From NCBI GenBank assembly GCA_014529385.2, contig CM043956.1, forward strand, positions 66,388,281 to 66,452,280: DNA of 64,000 nt, read 5' to 3'. A model generated the notes under the pieces. The model did not search any database, was not told where the DNA came from, and saw only the letters and a program-made list of their open reading frames with translations. The position numbers and the translations under genes are program-made. This stretch comes from Adiantum capillus-veneris. Its lineage: Eukaryota; Streptophyta; Polypodiopsida; Polypodiales; Pteridaceae. Of the stretch, positions 12,484-22,626 are shown piece by piece. Each line of letters starts with the position of its first letter. Position 1 is the first letter of the stretch.

Positions 12484-13083
12484 ATCAATCCAAGGTGAAT
12501 GCCATTCGGAGGTGGCCCTCTCCCAAAAATTTGGAAGAGCTCTAGATTTTTTTAGGCTTTGCAGGTTTTTATCATCGATTTGTTAACAACTATGCCCATA
12601 TTGTTGTTCCCATGACAGATCAACTGAAAGCCAAGGGCAAGTCCTTTCAATGGGGATTAGAACAACAGCAAAGTTTTGACAAACTTAAGGACACACTAGC
12701 CACAGCTCCTGTTTTGGCTATTGTGGATCCCTTAAAGCCATTCGTTTTGGAAACGGATGCTAGTAATCGTGCGATTGGAGCAGTCCTTCTGCAGGAGGGA
12801 AGGCCAATTGCATTTGAAAGCAAGAAGCTAGATTCAGCACAGCAGAATTACTCTGCTTACGAACGAGAGCTCTAGGCAATAGTGTCTGCTTTAAAGACAT
12901 GGCGACATTATTTTTATGGTGCACAGTTCGAGATTGTGTTTGACCATGAAAGTATCAAGTGGTTTACACAACAAAGTGATTTGAAGGGTCGCAAGGCCAG
13001 GTGGGCTGAGATTCTTCAGGAGTATGACGCCAAGCTACGATATCGTAAAGGGCGGTACAATGTAGTGGCTGATGCTCTCAGCT
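12484..13083 (+). pseudogene. Gypsy-1 RT end and RNase H
   Basis: Continues the frame broken at 9749. The RT thumb (GFAGFYHRFV) is followed by an RNase H with ETDASNRAIGAVL, the YERE block and FDHESIKW, so the acidic active-site residues are kept. Stops at 12543, 12873 and 13083 replace residues that are normally Gln or Arg. The segment ends at ADALS, the usual boundary to integrase. Confidence 0.9.
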
Positions 13084-14640
13084 GAATGCAAGAGATCAAC
13101 TCTCTCCTTTTCACGAAATTGCGGAGTGAGTTTTTGGAATCTCTCAAAGGTAAGTGCGAGCATGATACTGCATACTCCAAGGTTTGGAGCTATGTTAGAA
13201 AGAGGGATCCTTCTCACTCCAATGTTGGTAGTGGTTCTGTTTCCTCCACACCTAGTTCTCCTCTTTCGAGTGACGAACTGTAGCGATGGAAGAATTTTTC
13301 TATAGATGATGGGTACCTACTCCACAAGGGGAGAGTGTGTGTACCGACGGACGCGGACGTTTGGTGCCAAATTCTCTATGAATGTCACGATAGTCCAAGT
13401 GCAGGGCACCCGGGAATTAAGAAAACTTATGCACTCGTAAGACGACAGTTTTACTGGCCAGGTTTGCATGGGTATGTTCAAGACTATGTCTTGCATTGCC
13501 AAAAATGTCAAGTTAATAAATCAGAGTGCCTGAAAGCAGGAGGACTCTTACATCCTTTAGAGATTCCCAATGGTAAATGGGAAAGTATCTCCATGGATTT
13601 TATTGTGGGTTTACCAACCACTAGTCGAGCATATGACTCGGTATGGGTGGTCGTAGACCGGTTGACTAAACTTTGTCGGTTTATTTCAACCAAGTCAACC
13701 ATTAAGACTCCAGAATTAGCTAAGTTATTTGTGGACAATCTTTACCGGTTGTATGGATTGCCAAGTAACATTGTGAGTGATCGTGATCCCAAGTTTAATA
13801 GTCATTTTTGGAGGGTTGTTTTTAAACGATTGGGTACACAACTTAATTTAAGTACGGTTGATCACCCTGAAACAGATGGTCAGACGGAACGAGTCAACCA
13901 AGTGCTAGAGGATATGCTACGATCATACGTTAGCAAGAAGCAATCAGATTGGGAAGATTATCTTCCTATTCTTGAGTTTGCATATAATAGTGCTAAGCAT
14001 GTTACAACTGGTTTTAGTCCATTCATGCTTATGTATGGTTTTCAAACTAGATCACCAGTGACGGTGGGGTTGGCCACTAAGAAGCTCCAACAGGTCAAGG
14101 AGTTTCTCCAAGATCATATGGAAATGCTGAGACTTGCTCGTCAAAATGTTCGACAAGAACAGGATTGGTACAAGAAGTATGCTGATGAGAAACGTCGACA
14201 AGTTACCTTCACCGAAGGTGAAGAGGTATTTTTGCGTGTGCTAGAGCATGCAGAAAGTCTGAAGAGTGGACCCACACCCAAATTATCTCCACGTTATTGT
14301 GGGCCATTCAAGATACTCAAGCGAGTTCGTGATAGGGCCTACAAACTTGAGTTACCTGCGCACTCGCGTGTCCATCCGGTATTTCATGTAAGTTGTTTAC
14401 GTAAACGCTTGCATGGGGACGACAATGTTATCGGCCAGCAGATATTGGTTGATTTCACTGAACCTCCCACTCAGCCGCATGAGCCTGAACTCATTTTAGA
14501 TTTTCATGAGCTTCGTACTCGTCATCATGTACGTAGTCAAGTGGAAAGATCGCCCTGAAGAGGGTGCCACTTGGGAAAACATTAGTGTTCTTAAGAATAA
14601 ATTCCCCACTTTTGTTTTCGAGGACGAAAACGCTTCTCCA
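13084..14640 (+). pseudogene. Gypsy-1 integrase with C-terminal chromodomain
   Basis: The main open part (13335-14558) is 407 residues. The zinc finger reads H..H..CQKC near 13390-13510. The catalytic core has SMDFIVGLP, VSDRDPKF and TDGQTERVN, giving D, D and E. The linker with HPVFHVSCLRK near 14370-14405 is typical of gypsy integrases. A frameshift near 14530-14540 separates it from a chromodomain read in the next frame (KWKDRPEEGATWE), which in chromoviruses directs insertion to heterochromatin. A stop at 13281 lies upstream. The last codons overlap the purine tract. Confidence 0.92.
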
Positions 14641-14652
14641 AGGGGGGAATAA

Positions 14653-14794
14653 TGTCAGGCCAAGGGCCAAACCAAGGGGTCACGGACTCGGCCAAGGGCC
14701 AGCTGCCAGTGGGAAGGGGTCCGAAAGGGGCTAGGAGCATATTAAAGGGAGGTTGGGTGGATGGACCAGGCATGGCAGTCCCTTGGGGTTTACA
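14653..14794 (+). repeat. 3' LTR of Gypsy-1
   Basis: 142 bp, the partner of 1385-1526, directly preceded by the purine tract AAGGGGGGA and followed by the CGAGC duplication. Confidence 0.93.
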
Positions 14795-14799
14795 CGAGC

Positions 14800-15335
14800 A
14801 AGCAACAAAATTTGTTCAAAGATCACATTTCGAATTTCACTAAAGAATTTGTGCAAGCGTGGGGAGAGAGCAATATCACACACAACATGGTAAGTTACTT
14901 TGTTCAGTTCAAATTTTGATACTATACATAAATATTTATTTAATCTAAGCATTTTTTCTTGATGCAGCATATTTTGTATGCGCATTCGGAGCATTCTTTA
15001 TGTCAAAATATGGTTCATTAGACATGTGGAGCACTCAAGGAATGGCAAAATCACATTATCGAGCCAAAGGTGTTTACTTTAAAAATACATGTCACGGTGG
15101 TGGAACTACGAGATCCAACTACATGAAGAAGATGTTTGATTGGTTCTTTCGTTGTTCTTTGGGAAGATGTCACGCCATAGAGCGAGCGCAAAAGTCAAGT
15201 CTTGCCAAGGAGGTTAGGAGACAATCTCGACTTACTGCTAAAGAGAAATGGAGAAACTCCACCGGACCCCTTAATCATGCTAGGTGGCGTGAAAATCTCC
15301 ATAGAGTGGGCAAACATTGGTTACCCAACATGTAA
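14800..15335 (+). pseudogene. 3' part of the split gene of unknown family
   Basis: The frame of 348-1384 resumes at 14800 and ends in a clean splice donor at 14889/14890 (ATG|GTAAGT). A 78-bp intron ends with GCAG at 14967. The next exon reads HILYAHSEH, then a one-base shift near 14995, then KYGSLDMWSTQGMAKSHY, HGGGTTRSNYMKKMFDWFF and a basic C-terminus ending in HWLPNM at 15335. The small, regular introns show that this was a spliced gene before it decayed. Its function is not recognised. Confidence 0.62.
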
Positions 15336-15493
15336 AACAAATGATGCTATGCAATGTAATGTTTATGTTTGTAGATGTCTTTGTTGAGTTGCATATAATA
15401 CTTTTCCATTTATCCATTTTTTGTTTTTTATATTTTGATGATATTAAGAGTTTTTTTAAGTGGCCTGGTCAAGTGTGAAGAGACCTTTTTTTA

Positions 15494-15505
15494 TTTTAAA
15501 TAGAG
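15494..15505 (+). promoter_or_regulatory. TATA-like box upstream of the H3-like frame
   Basis: TTTTAAATAGAG lies 52-63 bp before the ATG at 15557. The ATG itself has a good plant context (ACACCATGGC). No octamer-type histone promoter element was seen. Confidence 0.35.
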
Positions 15506-15556
15506 GGCTTTTAGAGAAGAGGGAGTCTCATTTTCAATCTTGCCGCTTCTTACACC

Positions 15557-16399
15557 ATGGCACGCACAAAGCAAACAGCAAGAAAAGATCAACCTTTTTT
15601 TGCTCACCCTCACTCAACCGTCCAAGGTGCTCAAAAACCACCTTGGATACACGAACAAGAGCTCTTAGAAGAGATGGAGAGAGAATGGCCAGGTGAAGAG
15701 CGACAAGATGGAGAACCTTCACGCAAGAAGAAACGGGTAGTGACATCAGACAGAGAAACCAAAACGGACAACGAAGCACAAAGCCCAACATGGAGCGGAC
15801 AGGATATCCCAAGCAATCATCGAGTTCTGGCTGGGAAGACATTGCCACGTGGCTTTGGCGCTCTGCCGTCAGATCAGCCTAGAGGTGATCATGGGTTACT
15901 AAATGAAGAGGATTTTGAGGATGTAGCAGAAGAGTCAGTTGGAGCGCAGGGTAGAGTTGAAGAGCCAATCGGAGCACATGGTGGCCTTGAAGATGCGCAA
16001 GCTCCTCCTCGCAAGCCCTCTCATAAAAAGAAAAAGTTTTTTAAGGTTCGCCCTCGCAAGGACCATGTCCCAGATCCTACCATCCCTCAACAATGGGCTC
16101 CTGCTCTGAAGCGATCACGCATTCCAAAGGCGTTGCAAGAGATTCGTCACTATCAAAAAACTTCAGACCTTCTCATCCGCAAGGCACCATTCGCACGTTT
16201 GGTGAAAGAGATCATGCAAAGTTATCGAATGGCATTTCGAGTTCAAGGTATCACCGTATAAGCTCTGCAAGAAGCTGCAGAATATCATCTAATTTCTATT
16301 TTTGAAGACACCAACTTGTGTGCTATTCATGCAAAACGGGTGACAATAATGCCCAAGGATTTAGCTCTTGCGCGTCGAATCAGAGGAGAAAGAGATTGA
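15557..16399 (+). pseudogene. Histone H3-like protein with a ~144-residue insertion in the tail
   Basis: Intronless frame of 280 codons with one internal stop (TAA at 16259-16261). Residues 1-10 are MARTKQTARK, identical to the start of histone H3 (Lys4 and Lys9 kept), but position 10 of mature H3 (Ser) is Asp. Residues 11-185 are not H3: they include basic, NLS-like clusters (SRKKKR at 55-60; KKKK and KVRPRK at 157-168), an acidic patch (116-127) and an imperfect 11-residue repeat around 125-145. From 191 the H3 fold follows: EIRHYQK (alphaN), LLIRKAPFARLVKEI (alpha1), then after the stop [23 protein letters not shown] and RRIRGERD (alpha2, alpha3). Loop 1 has the canonical length, which argues against CENH3. 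The stop falls where plant H3 has Leu or Ala, in alpha2. It may be a young pseudogene, a readthrough gene, or a captured copy. The H3 homology is certain; any function is not known. Confidence 0.88.
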
Positions 16400-16528
16400 A
16401 TTTGACTTTTATGCAATTTTGTCAATGTAAAAATATCTTTTTGAAATATAACGAGTCGTGGATTTTTCAAATAGAACAAGTCGTGTACATTTGTGTTTTA
16501 AGTGATATGAGTAAACCTAAGTAGACAC

Positions 16529-16601
<73 letters not shown>

Positions 16602-16602
16602 T
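16529..16602. repeat. (GA)n microsatellite
   Basis: About 74 bp of GA repeats with two interruptions, shortly downstream of the H3-like frame. Confidence 0.95.
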
Positions 16603-16660
16603 TTGGATAGAAGAGTTGTCAACCTAGTGTGGTTGATTGAATAACCAAAAAAGGCATTGT

Positions 16661-16827
16661 ATTCTTATAATTTTAGCCTAAAAAAGGTTCAAAAAGGCTC
16701 TCTAGAGGCCTGCCGCAAAGGCACGCGAGACGGCAAAAGTAGAAGTTACTTTTGCTTTCTCGCGCGCCTCTGCGGCAGGCCTCTAGAGAGCCTTTTTGAA
16801 CCTTTTTTAGGCTAAAATTATAAGAAT
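16661..16827. repeat. Near-perfect inverted repeat, 81-bp arms
   Basis: Arms 16661-16741 and 16747-16827 pair with about four mismatches around a five-base loop (GAAGT). RNA from either strand would fold into one long hairpin. No coding frame and no target duplication is evident. It could be a foldback element or a small-RNA precursor. Confidence 0.93.
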
Positions 16828-17074
16828 TTTATGATATTATGCTTTTTTTGATGTTATTTATATGAAAAAAACTTTATATTTTGATTCAGAGAATTTCACA
16901 ATCGTATCACAAGATAGAACCAATCACGTACTGTCTATCGTACCATAAACTCAATACAAAAGTTGGAAAGTACCATTTAAAATCAATTTCCGTTCGAATT
17001 TTGAAATAACAAAGTACAAAGATGTGATATATCTCATTACATATTTGAAGGAGTTAATTACAAGATTTATGCAG

Positions 17075-18639
17075 CTATTGAGTGCTTGAGCCATCTAAGA
17101 TATGGCAAGCAATGTTTTCTCGGCGCTCTTGGACACAGGGAAGCTGTTTGTGGAGCACATCCCAAGCAATTTTTTCCACATTGCTTAGACCTATATCTTG
17201 GATTAAGGCCACGTTACAAAGCACACGACCACGAATGTGTGTCGCAAATGCAGCACTGGCGAGAGATTTATTTACAAGATATATAACTTGGGAGGCTTGA
17301 GATATGGTTGACACGCATAGGATGCGGCTCATTGCTTTCATCATTGACACCCAAAATTGACCACAAGGAGTGTACTCCTTGTGGATTATCGCAAAGCCAT
17401 CCTGGGGGAGCTTGCCAAGGTAATGCGAAAGAGACGATTGCCATCCAAAAGCTTGGCGCCTACCATCTCCTCCTCGACGTGCATGCTCATCCAGCTCCAC
17501 ATCATTCTACAAAGAAATAAATAGGTAAGTAAGATTTCAGAATGCAACAATGAAAATTAACGTAATCACAAAACAAAAATTAATTAATACCTCTTGTTTT
17601 TTGTCGTCCTCATCGTTTATGCCTTTGCTATCAAGAGAAATAGAAGAATTGGGAGCCATAGAGACACTCTTAAGTTCAACTATATGAACAGGCATAGGAG
17701 TGCGTTGGGCTTCAAGCAATGCACGTGTAGCTACAAACTCATCCTCCGACACAGATGAGTGCGGTGCATCTGTCACCGCCACCATTTCCAACTCCACTGT
17801 ATCTACCACACTCTCTCCAAGGGGAAGAAGGCTTCGATCCAAAGGATCGGAAGAGGGGTCGATGGCAGAGGACTCTATAGTGGCACAGAGGATGGACAGA
17901 CACTCATCCATGCGGATGTCAAAAGTCTTTTCAAGATCATGTAAAAACAAATATTCCTCCCCATTTATTACAATTGGGGAGAGGTGTTAAAAAAAACCTC
18001 CGGAGTTAATGTCTCCTCCGGCGCATCTGCAGCGGGCTTAAAGGATGCTTCTGCACCCTCATCACCCATGGATTTGGCGGCATCCATGACACCGGCTGGG
18101 TAGGTTAGGGAAAGAATATTGACCTCTTTGCTTGCATCCCAGGGCGCTATAATGGGCTCCTTTGTGTCCTTGACGACACCCCCAAGGCGCAAATGAGGCA
18201 CACTCACCTCAAATCTTTCAGGCTCCTCTGCAAGAAGAAACACAAAAGTCGCCAAGCGACTTAGAAACTGGGTGCCGACCTTCTTCTTTTTCAAACGTGA
18301 ATCTTCAATGTACTGACCTGCCTCACCCGCAATTACACAAAATCTTTGAAGTCACTAGGTGAAAGGCCGATCGCCTTTGTCTATGTAGCGAAGCAAATCG
18401 CATGGAATCCATAGTTCCCCTTGTCCGACAATTGATACAGCATACTTGCCGATGTAAAATTAAAAAAATTCCAAGATAGGCTAAAAAGATTGGCTGTTTA
18501 GGTGAATAGTTGCGTTCACATCAAGGAATTGGGTGAAGAAATTGTGAAGATCCTCACGATCTTGCCACTCGGTTGTTTGTAAAAACGCTTGGAAGCATTG
18601 TAACGTCGTGGCTTCGGGAGGGGTGGAGGAGGATGCCAT
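17075..18639 (-). pseudogene. Unrecognised multi-exon gene A
   Basis: Minus-strand gene starting MASSSTPPEATT at 18639. The first exon is one frame to about 17990 with four internal stops (TAG, TAA, TAG, TGA), all positions that C-to-T changes could produce. It contains GKYAVSIVGQGELWIPCDLL, a basic LKKKK stretch and an acidic, Ala-rich end. A short intron near 17955-17990 seems to lead to an exon with FLHDLEKTFDIRMDE. An 84-bp GT-AG intron (17507-17590) joins it in frame to a last exon ending at 17075. I recognise no domain. The same strand and proximity to the CACTA relic allow that it was carried by that element. Confidence 0.45.
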
Positions 18640-18684
18640 AATGCTAGCTCTGAAGGTAGGAATGCAAAGAGTGCTGGAGCTCAA

Positions 18685-18989
18685 ATGAGAGTGTGAACAG
18701 GCAAAGAGTGTGAAAATGGTAAGGTTTAGGAGGCTTTATATAGCACGCATCCCCCCCCCCCCAAAAAAAAAAAAAAAAAAAAAACAATAATCAAAATATT
18801 AAACATTTTTCATAAAGTCACACAAATAACAAGAAGTTATAAAAAAATTACAAACTAAATTACAATCATTTAACTCTAAAAACACATCACTACGACTTTA
18901 AGATAATGTGCATTGCCAAAATTTGATACAACCATCTGCTTGAACTTACAATTCTGACATTATAAGAAATTTAAGTACAAAACATAACT
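18685..18989. other. AT-rich spacer with a C/A homopolymer tract
   Basis: Contains about 10 C followed by about 25 A at 18750-18784. Nothing else recognised. Confidence 0.6.
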
Positions 18990-20300
18990 ACTCTAATGAT
19001 AAAATCAAATTCTCTTCCGTCGTCCACGCCTTTTCAATTTGAATCGCGCTCTCCATGCGGCTACCAATCTAGCAAAAAAAAAAAGAAATAGCATACCCAA
19101 CTTAGAGCAGGGAATAATCAAAAGAACATAAATATAACATAATTAAGAGAGAAAAATCATTCACCTTACGTCGTCTGATGCAAAATTTTGTATCTTCTCC
19201 ATGCTCTAAACCCATTATCACTAAGTGCTCCCGCACATTGGCCAATGTCTAATGCTTGTTCACTTGGACGGTTTCAACGGCACCACTCGACAATTTGATT
19301 GCAATATCAAATACCTCAATTGTAGCATCGGTGGATTGCAATGGAATCCATTCACCAAGCTTGCACATCCACCTTTCATAGAAGTACCGCACGTAAAGGG
19401 TGGAGCACACCTTGATGAAACGGATAGCAATGCCGAAACTTCCAACCTGACACCGAAAGCGATCTCTGTTGTGAATTCCTTCAAGATACCCTCACTTCTC
19501 GCCAAGGATGGCTTCCAATGTATCGTATTGTAGATCTTTGCAAACATACATAGTATTTGTATGATGAAAAGGCAAAGATCCAAAGATGCTAGCAAAAACA
19601 TGAGCAGGACAATACCATCCAAGCCCAACGGAACGTGAGGCTTTTCCAAATTTTAATTATGCTCTCACATCAGCTACAATCTTGGCTTTCAAAGACATTA
19701 CAGTGAATGCATCTGGCTTTGGCCACTCCATGCTACGCAAGGTTGTAGCCTCCAAAGGCTGTAGCTCTCCGTAGCCTTCCTCATCTGCAGGTACAATGTA
19801 CTTACAACACCCTTTGTCGTGCAAGGTTTGATGAAGTTGTGTTGGAGAAGAGCATATCCCCAAGACTTGCATGCATGGCCATAAATGTGCCTGAAAGGCA
19901 CGAGAGTGGTTGCTCCTCCACAAGGCTAAAAGGGAAAACATCTACATAGAAACAAAATAGTCCGTGAGATGTAAAAAGTCCATTTTTTTGTTACCACCAA
20001 AATCATTGAAGTGCAAGGGACATACAATTACAAGGAAAATCCCTTGGGTTGGTGATCCCTCATAGACGCATGTGTCCAAACATGAAAACATGTTGAACGA
20101 TTGCCACCGTACCCTTGTCTCTTACTTGCTTTAAGCCTATTAGTCTTCCCTTCCAATGGAGATCAACGTTTTTTCTTTCACGAACACGATGCGGACCGAT
20201 TGCGGAAGGTTGCATGTAGACCCACGCACCTTCTTGAAAAACCTGAGGTTCCCATTGCTACTCCTCATTCTTCGAGTTGTGGAGAACCATACTTTGAATG
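18990..20300 (-). pseudogene. Unrecognised multi-exon gene B
   Basis: A minus-strand frame runs from about 19941 to about 19165 with three stops (TAA, TGA, TAG). It includes GYGELQPLEATTLRSMEWPK, VGLGWYCPAHVFASIFG, VRYFYERWMCKLGEWIP and VREHLVIMGLEHGEDTKFC. It ends at a splice donor near 19164-19170, and an acceptor after a T-rich tract at 19069 leads to a short last exon. A further exon-like stretch (WKGRLIGLKQVRDKG) lies at about 20060-20160. No family was identified. Orientation matches gene A and the TNP2 relic. Confidence 0.4.
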
Positions 20301-20351
20301 ATCGATGGGTTTGGGACGTCTATTTTGACCATTGTTTGCCATGGATGCTTA

Positions 20352-20618
20352 AGTGGGAGCTTGAAATTGCAATGGAGAGCTTGGGGAAGGAGGAGGGAGA
20401 CAAAGTTTAGAGAGAGAGTGGGAGCTTACATTTGCAATGGAGAACTTGAGGAAGGAGGAGGGAGACAGAGTTTAGAGAGAGAGTGGGAGCTTAAAGTTGC
20501 AATGGAGAGCTTGAGGAAGGAGGAGGGAGACAGTTTAGAGAGAGAGTGGGAGCTTAAAGTTGCAATGGAGAGCTTGAAGAAGGAGGAAGGTGTAAGAGTT
20601 TAGAGAGAGAGTGAGAGC
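20352..20618. repeat. Tandem repeat, four copies of ~65 bp
   Basis: Each copy contains GCAATGGAGAGCTTG, GGAGGAGGGAGACA and TTTAGAGAGAGAGTGGGAGC with small differences. On the plus strand a short open frame crosses the array, giving a repeated WELKVAMESL-like peptide. Confidence 0.9.
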
Positions 20619-20985
20619 TTTGTGTTATGGAAAGGGGCTGTGGAGGAAGGGAGTCTTGGAAAAAAGGTTCTAGAGTGAGAAAATGACTTTTTGATCATAG
20701 GGTAGGTTTGGGGGAGTTTTGGATGGAATATTTTGATTTTTTTTTTTTTTTGAAAATTTTGAAATTTTAGGGTTTTTGCAAAAACGTATCTGTGGACCCA
20801 CCACTCCCCCCCTCCCTCTTTTACCCATCCACCTCCCTCTAGGATACAAAGCAATAAATGAGTGGACAACCCTATTATTCTCTCTACTTTCTTAGGTTCT
20901 AGACTTATATACATTGCTCTCTTCCTATTGGTTGGAACCTAATTAACCTTAATCCTATATGGCCCAAGGAGAGTCCACATTTTTC

Positions 20986-22421
20986 CTAATGATGTTCCCA
21001 TAACAGATTACCCACATTCTTGAATATATGCATTGGATCGAGCAAGTGATTGATCATGAGTCGAGACCAACATGGTAACTCATACCATAGAGAGAGTCTC
21101 TTCATCCCTGGGGGCAAACCGTCATCACACATCTCCTTCTGCTCTAACCATGCTTGTTCAGACATCCTCGGTGGCTCTCTTCCCAAAATCCATCCCGTAA
21201 CACATGATTCTCTGGAAGATACGCTTGATGACCTTTGTAGATTTGCTTCTTCGAGGATGCCCGACGTGCATTCAGTCTAGGTACACATGTGAAACATGCT
21301 ATGTATCCGCTTGTTTGAAGCCCTGCATGTATACACATGATAATAGATAAGCTTGAGAAAAACCAAGATTGACAATGTTTGAGTTTAAGTGTAAGTCACC
21401 TAAGAATTCTGTTAGTCTGGGATAGTCATGCATGGTCCACATCAGAATGCCTCTCATCAAAGCATTACATCGACTTGTGTGTCAACTCATATCCACCACT
21501 TCTATGCCAATCCACAATTGTTGTAGCTCTTCCAATAGTGGATGAAGATACACATCCATATTCTTCACTTTATACCACCCTGGCACAATACGGCTTAGGC
21601 ATAGGTGCCCCTTCTTTGTAGTCAAGCACGGGGAAATGCTATAGTTGACGATGACAACGGGCCATACACTGTAAGATGTTGATCTTTGACCAAATGGATT
21701 TACGCCATCCATAGCGAGACCTAGGCGCAAATTTTGAGCTTTCCTGGAATATCCGACCATGTTTCATCTATATGTTTCCAGGATGCACAATCTGCAGGAA
21801 TCCATAGTACACCATCTGAAGATTTATTCTCCTCATGCCATGATGCTAGGGTGGCCATGTACTTACATTCGAAGAAATGCTTGATGCGAGGAAGTAGAGG
21901 AGAATGTCGAAAAACCTTTTGGGGAATTTTTGTTCCGTGATATCTACTCGATATCTCTCGGAATCACATTTCAGACACTTCTCCATGTCTATGTATTCCC
22001 CTCTGAAAAGAATGCAGTCGTTAGGACAAGCATGGATCGCATTGTAATCCATCCCCAAGTTTCACAAGATCTTTCTTGCTTCCTCTTTGGAATCTGGCAT
22101 CACATTAGCAAGTGGCAGTATGTACTCTTTGAGCAATCTACACAACAAAAAAATGTGCTACAATTGTGTAAAAATCTATCATATCATTATACATCTAGAA
22201 TCCCCCGTGATGTCAGAGGCTACATCTTGTGGCCTCACATGTGCTGCTTGACCAAAGCGCCTGCGAACACGTCTACTAGGTTGCAAGATTGTTTCCGGTT
22301 GGCAAGTGCCAGAGTCTGACGAGTTATAATTGGCAACAACTTGATCTATAATAGATGGATTGAACTTTCCAAATTCATGAACAGGCTGCAAAGAAACGCG
22401 TTTTGTCCCGTCACATAGCAT
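20986..22421 (-). pseudogene. CACTA (En/Spm) transposase, TNP2-like, decayed
   Basis: Successive minus-strand fragments follow the order of TNP2 transposases: HACPNDCILFRGEY with a CLKC pair (21846-22058), LRLGLAMDGVNPFG and SVWPVVIVNYSISP, then MDVYLHPLLEELQQLW (21482-21760), PRLNARRASSKKQIYKGH (21144-21338), and ELPCWSRLMINHLLDPMHI (20986-21186). In intact elements this protein catalyses cut-and-paste of CACTA-ended transposons in the nucleus. Frameshifts between blocks and the missing C-terminal half make it inactive. No convincing CACTA terminal repeats were found. Confidence 0.88.
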
Positions 22422-22564
22422 GCTTGTATTGATTACAAGGACATAAGATCCTCATTGAGAGAAAGATGTTTTGGTTGGATGGTGCCACATCCTCGTCACT
22501 ACTCATAATGAGGGTGAAAACCTTATAACTTGGGCATAAATTTAATCTTCTATTGGCATCCTCC

Positions 22565-22568
<4 letters not shown>

Positions 22569-22623
<55 letters not shown>
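22569..22623. repeat. (TC)n microsatellite
   Basis: About 55 bp of TC repeats. Confidence 0.96.

Positions 22624-22626
<3 letters not shown>

Larger units (their letters stand above)
1385..14794 (+). mobile_element. Ty3/gypsy chromovirus (Gypsy-1), defective, carrying nested insertions
   Basis: Two 142-bp LTRs (1385-1526 and 14653-14794) start TGTCAG and end TTTACA, and are flanked by the five-base duplication CGAGC (1380-1384 and 14795-14799). A primer site matching the initiator tRNA-Met type follows the 5' LTR, and a purine tract (AAGGGGGGA) precedes the 3' LTR. Domain order is gag, protease, RT, RNase H, integrase, chromodomain, which defines a chromovirus. Removing the copia element (1985-6663) and the 2.7-kb insert (9750-12479) leaves about 6 kb, a normal size for the group. 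Stops at 7933, 8485, 9332, 12543, 12873, 13083 and 13281 and two frameshifts make it non-autonomous. Confidence 0.93.

Noticed and set aside
15557-16399. Calling the H3-like frame a CENH3 centromeric histone
   Set aside because: Loop 1 has the same length as canonical H3, and the C-terminal half is nearly canonical; CENH3 would have a longer loop 1 and more divergence there.
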